Shown piece by piece: positions 1 through 5,498 of a DNA stretch of 5,498 bases. Numbering within the stretch: position 1 is the first letter of the stretch; each line of letters starts with the position of its first letter. Source of the stretch: Clostridiales bacterium (lineage in GTDB: Bacteria > Bacillota > Clostridia > Tissierellales > Dethiosulfatibacteraceae); contig DMAP01000197.1 of assembly GCA_003446975.1 (NCBI GenBank), positions 1 through 5,498 of the forward strand, given 5' to 3'. The position numbers and the translations under genes are program-made. The notes under the pieces were generated by a model. The model made no database searches, was not told where the DNA came from, and saw only the letters and a program-made list of their open reading frames with translations.

Positions 1-1118
1 CCATTAGGATATCCTGCTTCTGCCAACAGTTGTTTTGCTTTTTCCTGGTCTTGTTTAATTTCCCCAAAATTATGGTATCCCCAAACAACTGGCGTTATAG
101 GTCCTGTCGTTGCATAAGATAATCCTGGGAATAGCCCTTCAATCACTTCATCTCTGTCTATGGCATGTATGATAGCTTGTCTAACTAACGTATTGCTCAT
201 TATAGGATCATTACATCCAAATCTAAACAATCTAGCGCCTACACCTGGAGACTTGATGACATTGATCCTACTATCTGCTTCAAGTCTTGCTAGGTCTTCT
301 GCTGGAAACTGATTGATCATATCCAATTCACCATTCTCAAGAGCTATGACTCTAGATGCTGCTTCAGGAATATGTCTAACAATGATTTTTTCCAGTTTAG
401 CTGGTTCGCCAAAATAATCATCAAATCTCTCAACGATCAACTCTTCATCTTTTTTCCAGGAAACAATCTTGAACAATCCAGTTCCAACAGTTGATTCGAC
501 AAAATCTCCTACTTGATAACCGTATTGTGCAATTACATCAGCATCCATGATTGCAAGAGATCGGTTACAAAGAAGTGGCATCATAGGCCCATAAGGCTCG
601 TTGGTAGTAATTGAAACTGTATATTTGTCAAGCACTTCAACACTTTCAAACATTCTGGTAATTTCCTTTACAACCAGTCTCGCAGCGTCAGCATCGTCAG
701 CCATGAATCTCTCATAAGTCGCTTTTACATCTTCTGCAGTCAACTCTTTCCCATTGTGAAACTTAACGCCTTCATGCAACTTAAATGTCCATGTGAGACC
801 ATCATCTGTTACATCATAGCTTTCAGCCAAATCATTCACAATTGTACCGTCTGCTTCAAATTTTAGAAGCGTGTTATAGAGCATAGCGACGATTTGTTCT
901 GAATGACTATCATTTTGCACATGTGGATCCAAGGATGCAGCATCCGTGCTAACGCCATACACCAAAGTAGTTTTAGCTTCCGCTGGCGGTGCGGATGTTT
1001 CTCCGGGTGCTGCTGTCGTTGGAGCAGCCGTTGTTGGAGCTGATGGTGATGAACACGCTGCCATACTTGCCATCATCGCCAAAACAACGATTAGAACAAT
1101 AATTCTTTTGTTTTTCAT
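1..1118 (-). CDS. ABC transporter substrate-binding lipoprotein, family 5 (peptide/nickel type), partial
   Basis: This is the N-terminal 372 residues of an extracytoplasmic solute-binding protein of family 5 (DppA/OppA-like); the frame is open to the left edge, and the family is usually about 500-600 residues. It starts with a basic MKNKR and a hydrophobic stretch ending SMAAC, making C22 the likely lipidated cysteine. Next is a low-complexity Thr/Ala/Pro linker (about 25-48). Family landmarks follow: LVYGVSTDAASLDPH (52-66), DDGLTWTFKLHEGVKFHNG (105-123), LTAEDV (126-131), then GTGLFKIVSW, ALENGELDMI and VRQAIIHAIDRDEV. It would be anchored outside the membrane and deliver peptides or similar solutes to an ABC importer, whose permease and ATPase genes may lie beyond the left edge. 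The ATG at 1118 has GGGAGG five bases upstream. It is last in the visible operon, 51 bp after the deacylase, and binding proteins are often expressed more strongly than their neighbours. The ligand is unknown. Confidence 0.93.
   Translation of the reverse strand, partial: MKNKRIIVLIVVLAMMASMAACSSPSAPTTAAPTTAAPGETSAPPAEAKTTLVYGVSTDAASLDPHVQNDSHSEQIVAMLYNTLLKFEADGTIVNDLAESYDVTDDGLTWTFKLHEGVKFHNGKELTAEDVKATYERFMADDADAARLVVKEITRMFESVEVLDKYTVSITTNEPYGPMMPLLCNRSLAIMDADVIAQYGYQVGDFVESTVGTGLFKIVSWKKDEELIVERFDDYFGEPAKLEKIIVRHIPEAASRVIALENGELDMINQFPAEDLARLEADSRINVIKSPGVGARLFRFGCNDPIMSNTLVRQAIIHAIDRDEVIEGLFPGLSYATTGPITPVVWGYHNFGEIKQDQEKAKQLLAEAGYPN
1008..1037 (-). repeat. Two tandem 15-bp units encoding PTTAA in the lipoprotein linker
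   Basis: Two adjacent 15-base units each encode Pro-Thr-Thr-Ala-Ala (residues 28-32 and 33-37) just after the lipidated cysteine. The codons differ at several third positions between the copies (CCA ACA ACG GCT GCT versus CCA ACG ACA GCA GCA). The repeat lies in the flexible tether between the lipid anchor and the ligand-binding domain, where low-complexity sequence is common. It is a coding repeat and not a mobile or regulatory element. Confidence 0.7.
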
Positions 1119-1169
1119 TTTTTCCTCCCTATTTTTTGTTTGGTTTATATTTTCAATTCTCAACTTAAA
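1119..1169 (-). other. Intergenic leader of the binding-protein gene, with imperfect inverted repeat at its upstream end
   Basis: This 51-bp spacer is the longest in the window. It ends in GGGAGG (1124-1129), five bases before the binding-protein ATG. At its upstream edge, running into the deacylase stop codon, TCAAC (1160-1164) pairs with GTTGA (1175-1179), and flanking TTAA tracts could extend the stem with a one-base bulge. The structure is AT-rich and weak, and no T-run follows on either strand, so it is not a convincing terminator. A TATAAA-like sequence occurs on the minus strand near 1145-1150, but no matching -35 element is evident. It could be a separate promoter or a processing site, or neither. 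Confidence 0.3.
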
Positions 1170-2237
1170 TTAAGGTTGAAAATTAGAAAACTTATTTAGA
1201 TTCAAATCTTCTTTCTTGACCCATTTGCTGTTTTGGATATCGGCTATTCCAAAAGTCCATCCACCAGGCCTAGACATGAAGTTTCGGCAGGTATAAAACA
1301 AAACGCCTTCTCCTGGACTTCTGATTTCCTCTAGAATTTCAAAGGTTTCAGGATCCACTACATCTGCTAAGTGTTCACCTTTCTCAATTTTTTCGCACTG
1401 TCTGTCCAATCCAATCTTAAGCTCGACATATCCAGCGTTTTTCGGTGATGTTCTCCAATAATCGCCAATAAATAGATACTCATCGCAATAATCCGGTTCC
1501 CCGTCAATCATTCCCAGGTATTTGAGATTTCCAAAAAGGCCATTCATATTGTCTTCTATCCACTGATTTTCGATTGCCTCTCCAAAACCCAGTCCACCAA
1601 TCTCTGGCACGATTCCTGGTATATTATGTTTAACGGCTGCGCAGCCCATTGAGGTTCTGTCTTTCTTGCTATGCACTCCTTCAAAAAGCGTCATTGCATG
1701 TATCATAGGAAACTGATAAGCCAGTGCCATTCCTTTACTGATTTCAGACATTTTGGGGTCTTTATAATCTGCGCCATATCCTATGTCAGCCATGGTGCTA
1801 CCCCATGATCCAATATGATAATCAATCAGAAAATCAGATACCGAAAAAAATTCTTCTTCAATCGTTCTAGTGATCTGATTTGTCAGCCACATGAACTTAC
1901 CGCCGAAAGCCCGGTTGGCATCAGGTTCATCTGAATTGTCCATCACGCACCGTGTGCCTGAGTTGAATGCTGATGTGTTGGCTACTGGAATCGCGATTAT
2001 ATTGCCCTTGAGTTCATCAAGCTTCAATCTTTTAACCAGTTCTCTAATAATCAAGGCTGAAAACCATTCCTCACCGTGAAGCATAGATAAAATCAGCAAA
2101 GTAGGGCCCTCATATTTGCCTGCCAACACATGGGCCTTGATTCTGATATCAACACCCAAATCCTTGGTGACCGGTACAGTGACTATTTTCTTTTCACCCG
2201 GCATTACTTCTGTGCCATATACTTTAATCTTCCCCAT
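1170..2237 (-). CDS. Succinylglutamate desuccinylase/aspartoacylase family zinc hydrolase
   Basis: This 355-residue protein is a zinc-dependent amidohydrolase of the AstE/AspA (M14-like) superfamily, which removes acyl groups from N-acyl amino acids or cleaves related amides. Expected residues are present. The zinc motif HGEEW gives H54 and E57, and the third ligand is H141 in IDYHIGSWG. DANRAFGG supplies R109, equivalent to the NRxFPG substrate-binding motif, and PEIGG supplies E212, the likely general base. The C-terminal part (about 260-340) forms the beta-rich domain typical of the family and includes RSPGEGVLFYTC, equivalent to the usual 'apxxGxl' strand. No signal peptide is seen, so it should act in the cytosol. 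The ATG at 2237 has TGGAGAG six bases upstream. Its position next to a peptide-type binding protein and an M19 homologue fits processing of an imported acylated or peptide-like compound. The substrate is not deducible, and the astE symbol is withheld because no arginine-succinyltransferase pathway genes are present. Confidence 0.87.
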   Translation of the reverse strand: MGKIKVYGTEVMPGEKKIVTVPVTKDLGVDIRIKAHVLAGKYEGPTLLILSMLHGEEWFSALIIRELVKRLKLDELKGNIIAIPVANTSAFNSGTRCVMDNSDEPDANRAFGGKFMWLTNQITRTIEEEFFSVSDFLIDYHIGSWGSTMADIGYGADYKDPKMSEISKGMALAYQFPMIHAMTLFEGVHSKKDRTSMGCAAVKHNIPGIVPEIGGLGFGEAIENQWIEDNMNGLFGNLKYLGMIDGEPDYCDEYLFIGDYWRTSPKNAGYVELKIGLDRQCEKIEKGEHLADVVDPETFEILEEIRSPGEGVLFYTCRNFMSRPGGWTFGIADIQNSKWVKKEDLNLNKFSNFQP

Positions 2238-2260
2238 AATGTTCTCTCCATTTCATTTTT

Positions 2261-3079
2261 TTACTTCAATCTTTTTTGATCCTGATAAGCTGCCAAATAA
2301 CCAAATGCGGACCAATATGTATCATTCTTTAATATCAAATCGAACAATTCAAATGTCTTATCCTTTTGTCCATTAAAGTAATAATACATAGCTACACCAT
2401 AGCCTTGAGTAGCTAACTCCAAATCAGCAAATTCCTTGTCATTGTAATCCAGGACTTCTTCGGGTTTCACTTCGCCTTTATACATCAAAACTCTGTTTTT
2501 ATAGACATGGTTTTCGCCAGGTTCGGTTTCGGAATTCACATAATCCAATATTTTCCCAGCTTCTTCTACTTGACCTAGTCTCATCAATGTCAGCCATTTC
2601 CAATCAACTATAGCAACCAGTTCATCCTGATCATGTCTAGTAATCTCAAAGCATCTCGTATAGGCATTATTGGCTCGTTCAAAGTCCCCAATCAGATAAT
2701 AGGCTAATCCTAGATGATACCATGTGTCCCAGTTTTTAGGATCAATTCTGGATGATAGTTCAAAATCAAATACCGCTTCCTCAAATCTATAGGTGGATAA
2801 TAGTCTATGTCCACGATGCCTCAGACTAAGCGCATGAAATGGATTGTGACTCAATCCAATTGAATAGGATTCTATTGCTTCCCTGAAATGCATCTGTTTT
2901 GCTAATTCCAATCCTTTTTTCATCCAAAGATCTGTATTAGTCATGTCTTGTTGAATCAGCTTCTCTAACTCTTTAACCTCATCGGTGTATTCCAAGTTGG
3001 ATCTGAGCAAATGTACTTGTGTCGCCTTTTCGGCTCTTTCGTTCGTTACGGTGATTCTCATTTTCTGTTCTTGACTCAT
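2261..3079 (-). CDS. Cytoplasmic TPR-repeat protein
   Basis: This 272-residue soluble protein is built from tetratricopeptide repeats. Repeats are recognisable at about residues 49-82 (W52, G56, A60, then FREAIESYSIGLSHNP), 83-116 (RFEEAVFDFELSSRIDP) and 117-150 (WYHLGLAYYLIGDFERANNAY). A more degenerate helical pair follows at about 154-186 (LMRLGQVEEAGKIL), with further helical, aromatic-rich sequence to the end. There is no signal peptide, membrane segment or fused catalytic domain. TPR arrays mediate protein-protein contacts, so it could scaffold or regulate the enzymes encoded next to it; that role is inference from position only. The ATG at 3079 has GGGGAGG four bases upstream; an in-frame ATG at residue 7 is a less likely start. 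It begins 13 bp after the M19 gene and ends 23 bp before the deacylase gene, so it is almost certainly co-transcribed. No specific orthologue is recognised. Confidence 0.8.
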   Translation of the reverse strand: MSQEQKMRITVTNERAEKATQVHLLRSNLEYTDEVKELEKLIQQDMTNTDLWMKKGLELAKQMHFREAIESYSIGLSHNPFHALSLRHRGHRLLSTYRFEEAVFDFELSSRIDPKNWDTWYHLGLAYYLIGDFERANNAYTRCFEITRHDQDELVAIVDWKWLTLMRLGQVEEAGKILDYVNSETEPGENHVYKNRVLMYKGEVKPEEVLDYNDKEFADLELATQGYGVAMYYYFNGQKDKTFELFDLILKNDTYWSAFGYLAAYQDQKRLK

Positions 3080-3092
3080 ATTTCCTCCCCTT

Positions 3093-4088
3093 TCATTGCC
3101 AAGTTTCTTTTATGACTCTCATGAAGTTGCCACCTGTGAACTTGGCAATATCTTCTTGAGAAAAACCTCTATTGCGTAAACCTTCTTCCACATTACCAAT
3201 TTGCCATACACCCTTGATGTCGATTGCGTGTCGAACATCAGGATCAGTACCGACATATTTGTTATAATCCTCTACAACAGGCGCATAAAGTGTTGATTGT
3301 TCAATGATGCCTGATTGATCATCATTGTTGTCCAAAGTACTATCTCCGCCAAATCCGATATGATCGATGCCAATAAGATTAACCACATACTCGATTTGAT
3401 CAAGAAAATCATCCATCTTTGGCCTTTGTTTGGTTTCTTTTTTCCAGCAAAGCGGTCCCCAGGGTGAAAGGCCAATAACACCACCATTCTGTTTAAGGAG
3501 TTTCAATTCCAAATCTGTCTTATTGCGTGGGCTGTTAGTAAGCGTTTTTGCGCCAGCGTGTGAAAACACGACGGGCTTTTCCGATGTTTCAAACGTATCC
3601 AAAGCAGTTTGATAACTGCAATGGGATAAATCAATCAAGATTCCCAAACGATTCAGTTCCTTTACCAGCTTTTGGCCATAATCGGTTAATCCTCTATCGA
3701 TGCTTTCCAAACAACCGGTTCCAATAAAGTTCATCTTGTTGTAGGTCAATTGAAAAACTCTGATACCCAGTTCATAATAAATTCTTAATTTGTCAAATGA
3801 GTTTTCAACAGGATGTGGATCTTGAAATGTTAATATGATTCCTTTTTTATTATCGATTTTTAGTGTCTTGATATCATTGTATGATTTTATGACCTTTAGC
3901 CTTTTTTCAACTCTGTCAGATAAACTATATATTTTCCCAATTTCTATCAAGCATTCGTGAAATCCTTCCATCTGACCAGGCACAGTCAGGAAAAACGCAT
4001 CAAGGCTAGAATTCAACACCTCTTCAGATAACCCGTGGAATCCTCCTTCTGTAAATGTGCAGCCATCTAAAACAAATTTTTCTATCAC
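3093..4088 (-). CDS. M19 (renal/membrane dipeptidase) family protein with incomplete metal site
   Basis: This 331-residue protein belongs to the peptidase M19 (renal dipeptidase) family, whose classical members hydrolyse dipeptides with a binuclear zinc site in a TIM barrel. Family landmarks are LGIRVFQLTYNKMN (107-120), LIDLSH with H156, VVFSHAG with H177, SPRNKTD with R188, and GFGGDSTLDN with D249. The N-terminal HxD zinc pair, usually in a DGHxD context, is replaced by DGCTF (8-12). The bridging glutamate is apparently replaced by Q89 in TFQDP, and the LTH histidine by Y116. From memory, a branch of bacterial M19 homologues shares the 'FQ...P' and 'LTYN' forms, so this is probably a subfamily trait rather than decay; the frame is intact. 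It may be a one-metal hydrolase, act on an unusual amide or lactone, or have lost hydrolysis. No signal peptide or membrane segment is seen, so it is probably cytosolic. The start is GTG at 4088, directly after the korC stop, with a strong SD. Confidence 0.85.
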   Translation of the reverse strand: MIEKFVLDGCTFTEGGFHGLSEEVLNSSLDAFFLTVPGQMEGFHECLIEIGKIYSLSDRVEKRLKVIKSYNDIKTLKIDNKKGIILTFQDPHPVENSFDKLRIYYELGIRVFQLTYNKMNFIGTGCLESIDRGLTDYGQKLVKELNRLGILIDLSHCSYQTALDTFETSEKPVVFSHAGAKTLTNSPRNKTDLELKLLKQNGGVIGLSPWGPLCWKKETKQRPKMDDFLDQIEYVVNLIGIDHIGFGGDSTLDNNDDQSGIIEQSTLYAPVVEDYNKYVGTDPDVRHAIDIKGVWQIGNVEEGLRNRGFSQEDIAKFTGGNFMRVIKETWQ

Positions 4089-4637
4089 TTACACCCTCCT
4101 TGAAGATATCTCATAGCCTTTATTAAATGCATCGATGTTCATAGCCAGTACATCTTGAAAGTCTTCGAACTTATTATTTAAGACCTTCTCTACTATTGTT
4201 TTCTCAAGCACATTGGTCAGATGAACAATTATGCCTAAGGCAACAATATTGGCAGTTGCCTCACTCCCTAAAGTCGCTGCTATTTGTGTTATAGGAAATC
4301 CTATCTGCTCACATTCTGATGGTTTCGGTTCTTGTATTATTGAACTGTCATAAACTAAAACAGAGGGTGCTTTCAACTCATTGATATACTTGTCATATGC
4401 TATTTTGGCCATAGCGACCACCAGATTAGGAGTGACAGATTCAGTGAAGTAGATCTCACCATCTCCTATGATTATGCTGGACTTCGTAAAAGTGCCTCTT
4501 GTCTCAACACCATACTCTGAAGTCGAAACCGCATTTTTCCCACCATATTCCACTGCTGCCTGCCCTAAGAGTGCACCTCCGACAACTATTCCCTGACCTC
4601 CTACACCACTTAGTATAATTTCAATATTCTTACTCAT
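4089..4637 (-). CDS. korC: 2-oxoacid:ferredoxin oxidoreductase, gamma subunit
   Basis: This 182-residue protein is the gamma (KorC/VorC-type) subunit of the same oxidoreductase. It opens with the family's glycine-rich GVGGQGIVVGG loop (residues 11-21), which contributes to the CoA-binding or structural domain. SEYGVETRGT follows at 40-49, a near-diagnostic motif, then VTPNLVVAMA (68-77), a VLVYDSS strand (93-99) and the C-terminal NIVALG helix (130-135). Length fits the usual 170-190 residues. The frame stays open upstream to 4745, but the ATG at 4637 is preferred: it has AAAGGGGG six bases upstream, places the glycine loop at the normal distance from the N-terminus, and overlaps the beta-subunit stop by only 8 bp (ATGAGTAA). 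The 36-residue extension resembles nothing and lies wholly within the beta gene. The stop TAA directly abuts the GTG start of the next gene. Together with korA and korB this forms a conserved A-B-C order. Confidence 0.92.
   Translation of the reverse strand: MSKNIEIILSGVGGQGIVVGGALLGQAAVEYGGKNAVSTSEYGVETRGTFTKSSIIIGDGEIYFTESVTPNLVVAMAKIAYDKYINELKAPSVLVYDSSIIQEPKPSECEQIGFPITQIAATLGSEATANIVALGIIVHLTNVLEKTIVEKVLNNKFEDFQDVLAMNIDAFNKGYEISSRRV
4094..4100 (-). promoter_or_regulatory. Shine-Dalgarno site fixing the GTG start of the M19-family gene
   Basis: The minus strand reads AGGAGGG here, placed five to six bases before a GTG at 4086-4088. The next in-frame ATG is at residue 40, past the conserved first strand and the DG motif, so this SD is what supports the GTG start. 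It lies inside the end of korC, whose TAA directly abuts the GTG, an arrangement suited to reinitiation by ribosomes finishing korC. Confidence 0.8.
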
Positions 4638-5451
4638 CCCTAACCCCCTTTGACAACTGCTGCATTTTTTTATACTTAGTGGAATAATCAATTTGTTCCC
4701 TGTCAACAAATCGGCCTGTGACAAACTTAGTTGCCAGTTCTTCAAAAGCCATTTTCTCTGCTTGTTTTATTGTGATTGTGTTCTCTTTCATCCACGCAAG
4801 CACTTCTGTCGGTTTCTCCTTCTGGTTTGATCTTCCATAATGAACCGGACATTGCGAAATGGCTTCTACGAAAGAAAAACTCTTTTTGCCAAGTGCTTCT
4901 TCAATGAATTTTGAGAGTTGGACCGCATTATTGGTCGTTCCCCTAGCAACATATGGTGCTCCAGATGCCTCAACTAGCTTGCAGACGTCAAAAGGCTTCT
5001 CTATATGACCATAAATAGATGTGGAAGAAATACTATTATCAGGTGTGGTGCCTGAGTATTGGCCGCCTGTCATTCCATATGTCAGATTATTGACCATAAT
5101 AGTAGTGATATCTACGTTTCTCCTTGCTGCATGAATCAGATGATTCCCGCCGATAGTCGCTCCATCGCCATCGCCTACTAAAGCAACAACTGTCAGTTGT
5201 GGATTTGCCAATTTTATTCCTGTTGCAAAAGCAAGAGCCCTACCATGTGTCCCATGAAATGTGTTGGTATCAATATAGTCATCCGCTTTGCCCCAACAGC
5301 CTATACCAGTTACAACAACAGTATTTCTCTTCTCCAAACCCCTTTTATGAAATGCTCTGACGATTGCCTGAAGAACAATTCCATTCCCACAACCTTTGCA
5401 CCAAAACAAAGGAAATTTATCTTTCAACAAATAATCATTATAGTCTGTCAT
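4630..5451 (-). CDS. korB: 2-oxoacid:ferredoxin oxidoreductase, beta subunit (TPP- and 4Fe-4S-binding)
   Basis: This 273-residue protein is the catalytic beta subunit of a 2-oxoacid:ferredoxin oxidoreductase. Such complexes oxidatively decarboxylate a 2-oxoacid with CoA to acyl-CoA and CO2, reducing ferredoxin in the cytosol. Four cysteines at the family's cluster positions are present: C18 and C21 (CKGCGNG), C52 (GIGCWG) and C201 (QCPVHYG), so the proximal [4Fe-4S] cluster should be intact. The HGTHGRALAFATGIK segment (about 66-80) is the family hallmark. The TPP/Mg motif runs from GDGDGATIGG (93-102) to NN (121-122), followed by YGMTGGQYS. Length is close to the usual 270-290 residues. The ATG at 5451 has GGAGGA five bases upstream, inside the preceding alpha gene, and the 3' end overlaps the gamma gene by 8 bp. 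The true 2-oxoacid (2-oxoglutarate, branched-chain, pyruvate or other) cannot be read from this subunit; the korB symbol indicates family, not proven substrate. Confidence 0.93.
   Translation of the reverse strand: MTDYNDYLLKDKFPLFWCKGCGNGIVLQAIVRAFHKRGLEKRNTVVVTGIGCWGKADDYIDTNTFHGTHGRALAFATGIKLANPQLTVVALVGDGDGATIGGNHLIHAARRNVDITTIMVNNLTYGMTGGQYSGTTPDNSISSTSIYGHIEKPFDVCKLVEASGAPYVARGTTNNAVQLSKFIEEALGKKSFSFVEAISQCPVHYGRSNQKEKPTEVLAWMKENTITIKQAEKMAFEELATKFVTGRFVDREQIDYSTKYKKMQQLSKGVRDE
4644..4651 (-). promoter_or_regulatory. Shine-Dalgarno site fixing the korC start
   Basis: The minus strand reads AAAGGGGG six bases before the ATG at 4637. This decides between that start and the longer in-frame reading reaching back to 4745. 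The site lies in the last codons of korB, consistent with coupled translation of the beta and gamma subunits. Confidence 0.75.
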
Positions 5452-5498
5452 CGCTATCCTCCGTCATCGCATTGATTATCTCATCTGGATAAATGGTT
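5438..5498 (-). CDS. korA: C-terminal end of probable 2-oxoacid:ferredoxin oxidoreductase alpha subunit (partial)
   Basis: Only the last 19 or so codons lie in the window; the gene continues past the right edge. On the minus strand the frame reads through a TIYPDEIINAM segment and ends in DDRL followed by TAA at 5438-5440. A 'YPDEI' or 'PxEI' segment near the C-terminus is typical of KorA/VorA-type alpha subunits, and such a gene normally lies immediately upstream of the beta subunit. The stop codon lies 14 bp inside the beta-subunit gene, in a different frame, which suggests translational coupling. The alpha subunit would carry the pyrimidine-binding half of the TPP site and the transketolase C-terminal-like domain, neither of which is visible here. 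The identification therefore rests mainly on position plus a short tail and is moderately sure. Confidence 0.6.
   Translation of the reverse strand, partial: TIYPDEIINAMTEDSDDRL
5457..5462 (-). promoter_or_regulatory. Shine-Dalgarno site of korB within the end of korA
   Basis: The minus strand reads GGAGGA five bases before the ATG at 5451. It is embedded in the coding sequence of the upstream alpha-subunit gene, whose stop lies 14 bp into korB. This supports the chosen korB start and tightly coupled synthesis of the two subunits. Confidence 0.75.

Noticed and set aside
946..1173. Plus-strand open frame of 75 codons with a hydrophobic C-terminus
   Set aside because: It lies antisense to the signal peptide and linker of the binding protein. 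Its Ala/Val/Gly-rich composition mirrors the opposite-strand linker codons, and it has no supporting ribosome binding site.
1157..1182. Inverted repeat considered as an intrinsic terminator
   Set aside because: The stem is short, AT-rich and bulged, and no T-run follows it on either strand.
1890..2376. Plus-strand open frames of 62 and 86 codons
   Set aside because: Both lie antisense to the deacylase gene, and the second also runs into the TPR gene; neither has a recognisable motif.
3272..3487. Minus-strand open frame of 71 codons inside the M19-like gene
   Set aside because: It is fully contained in another frame of a well-supported gene, matches no known motif, and is best explained as a shadow frame.
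4638..4745. 36-codon N-terminal extension of korC containing a CSSC pair
   Set aside because: It overlaps the korB coding end, precedes the conserved start of the gamma subunit, and lacks its own ribosome binding site; the SD at 4644-4651 supports the ATG at 4637. The CxxC pair is a frame accident.
5197..5475. Plus-strand open frame of 92 codons with several cysteines
   Set aside because: It lies antisense to the korB N-terminus, and its cysteines do not form a recognisable motif.
1..5498. Search for tRNA, rRNA, CRISPR, insertion sequences and riboswitch-like leaders
   Set aside because: Coding sequence fills nearly the whole window, the largest spacer is 51 bp, and no repeat-spacer pattern, transposase or conserved RNA structure was seen by eye.

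Overview
The window is a gene-dense, AT-rich stretch in which every recognisable gene is on the minus strand, so transcription runs from high to low coordinates. Strong GGAGG-type ribosome binding sites, AT-rich codon use, a lipoprotein-type binding protein with a Thr/Ala/Pro linker, and a ferredoxin-linked 2-oxoacid oxidoreductase together suggest an anaerobic, amino-acid- or peptide-fermenting low-GC Firmicute (Clostridia-like). This is an inference from gene content and style; no taxonomic marker is present.

In transcription order: (1) 5438-5498, the last codons of a gene that is probably the alpha subunit of a 2-oxoacid:ferredoxin oxidoreductase; (2) 4630-5451, the TPP- and [4Fe-4S]-binding beta subunit; (3) 4089-4637, the gamma subunit; (4) 3093-4088, an M19 (renal dipeptidase) family protein lacking several metal ligands of the classical enzymes; (5) 2261-3079, a cytoplasmic TPR-repeat protein; (6) 1170-2237, a zinc-dependent deacylase/carboxypeptidase of the succinylglutamate desuccinylase/aspartoacylase family; (7) 1-1118, a family 5 (peptide/nickel/opine type) ABC transporter substrate-binding lipoprotein, cut by the window's left edge. 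The junctions are a 14-bp overlap, an 8-bp overlap, directly abutting genes, then gaps of 13, 23 and 51 bp. No convincing terminator or promoter is visible, so the genes look like one polycistronic unit that continues beyond both edges.

The simplest reading is a catabolic operon. A binding protein captures a peptide-like or N-acylated amino-acid compound for import. Two cytosolic hydrolase-family proteins (M19-like and AstE/AspA-like) process it. The released amino acid, after conversion to a 2-oxoacid by an enzyme not seen here, is oxidatively decarboxylated to an acyl-CoA with reduction of ferredoxin. The substrate cannot be read from the sequence. The most notable points are the M19 protein with an eroded metal site and the joining of import, hydrolysis and ferredoxin-reducing genes with a TPR protein. 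There is no gene-free stretch above 300 bases, and no RNA genes, CRISPR arrays or mobile elements were seen.
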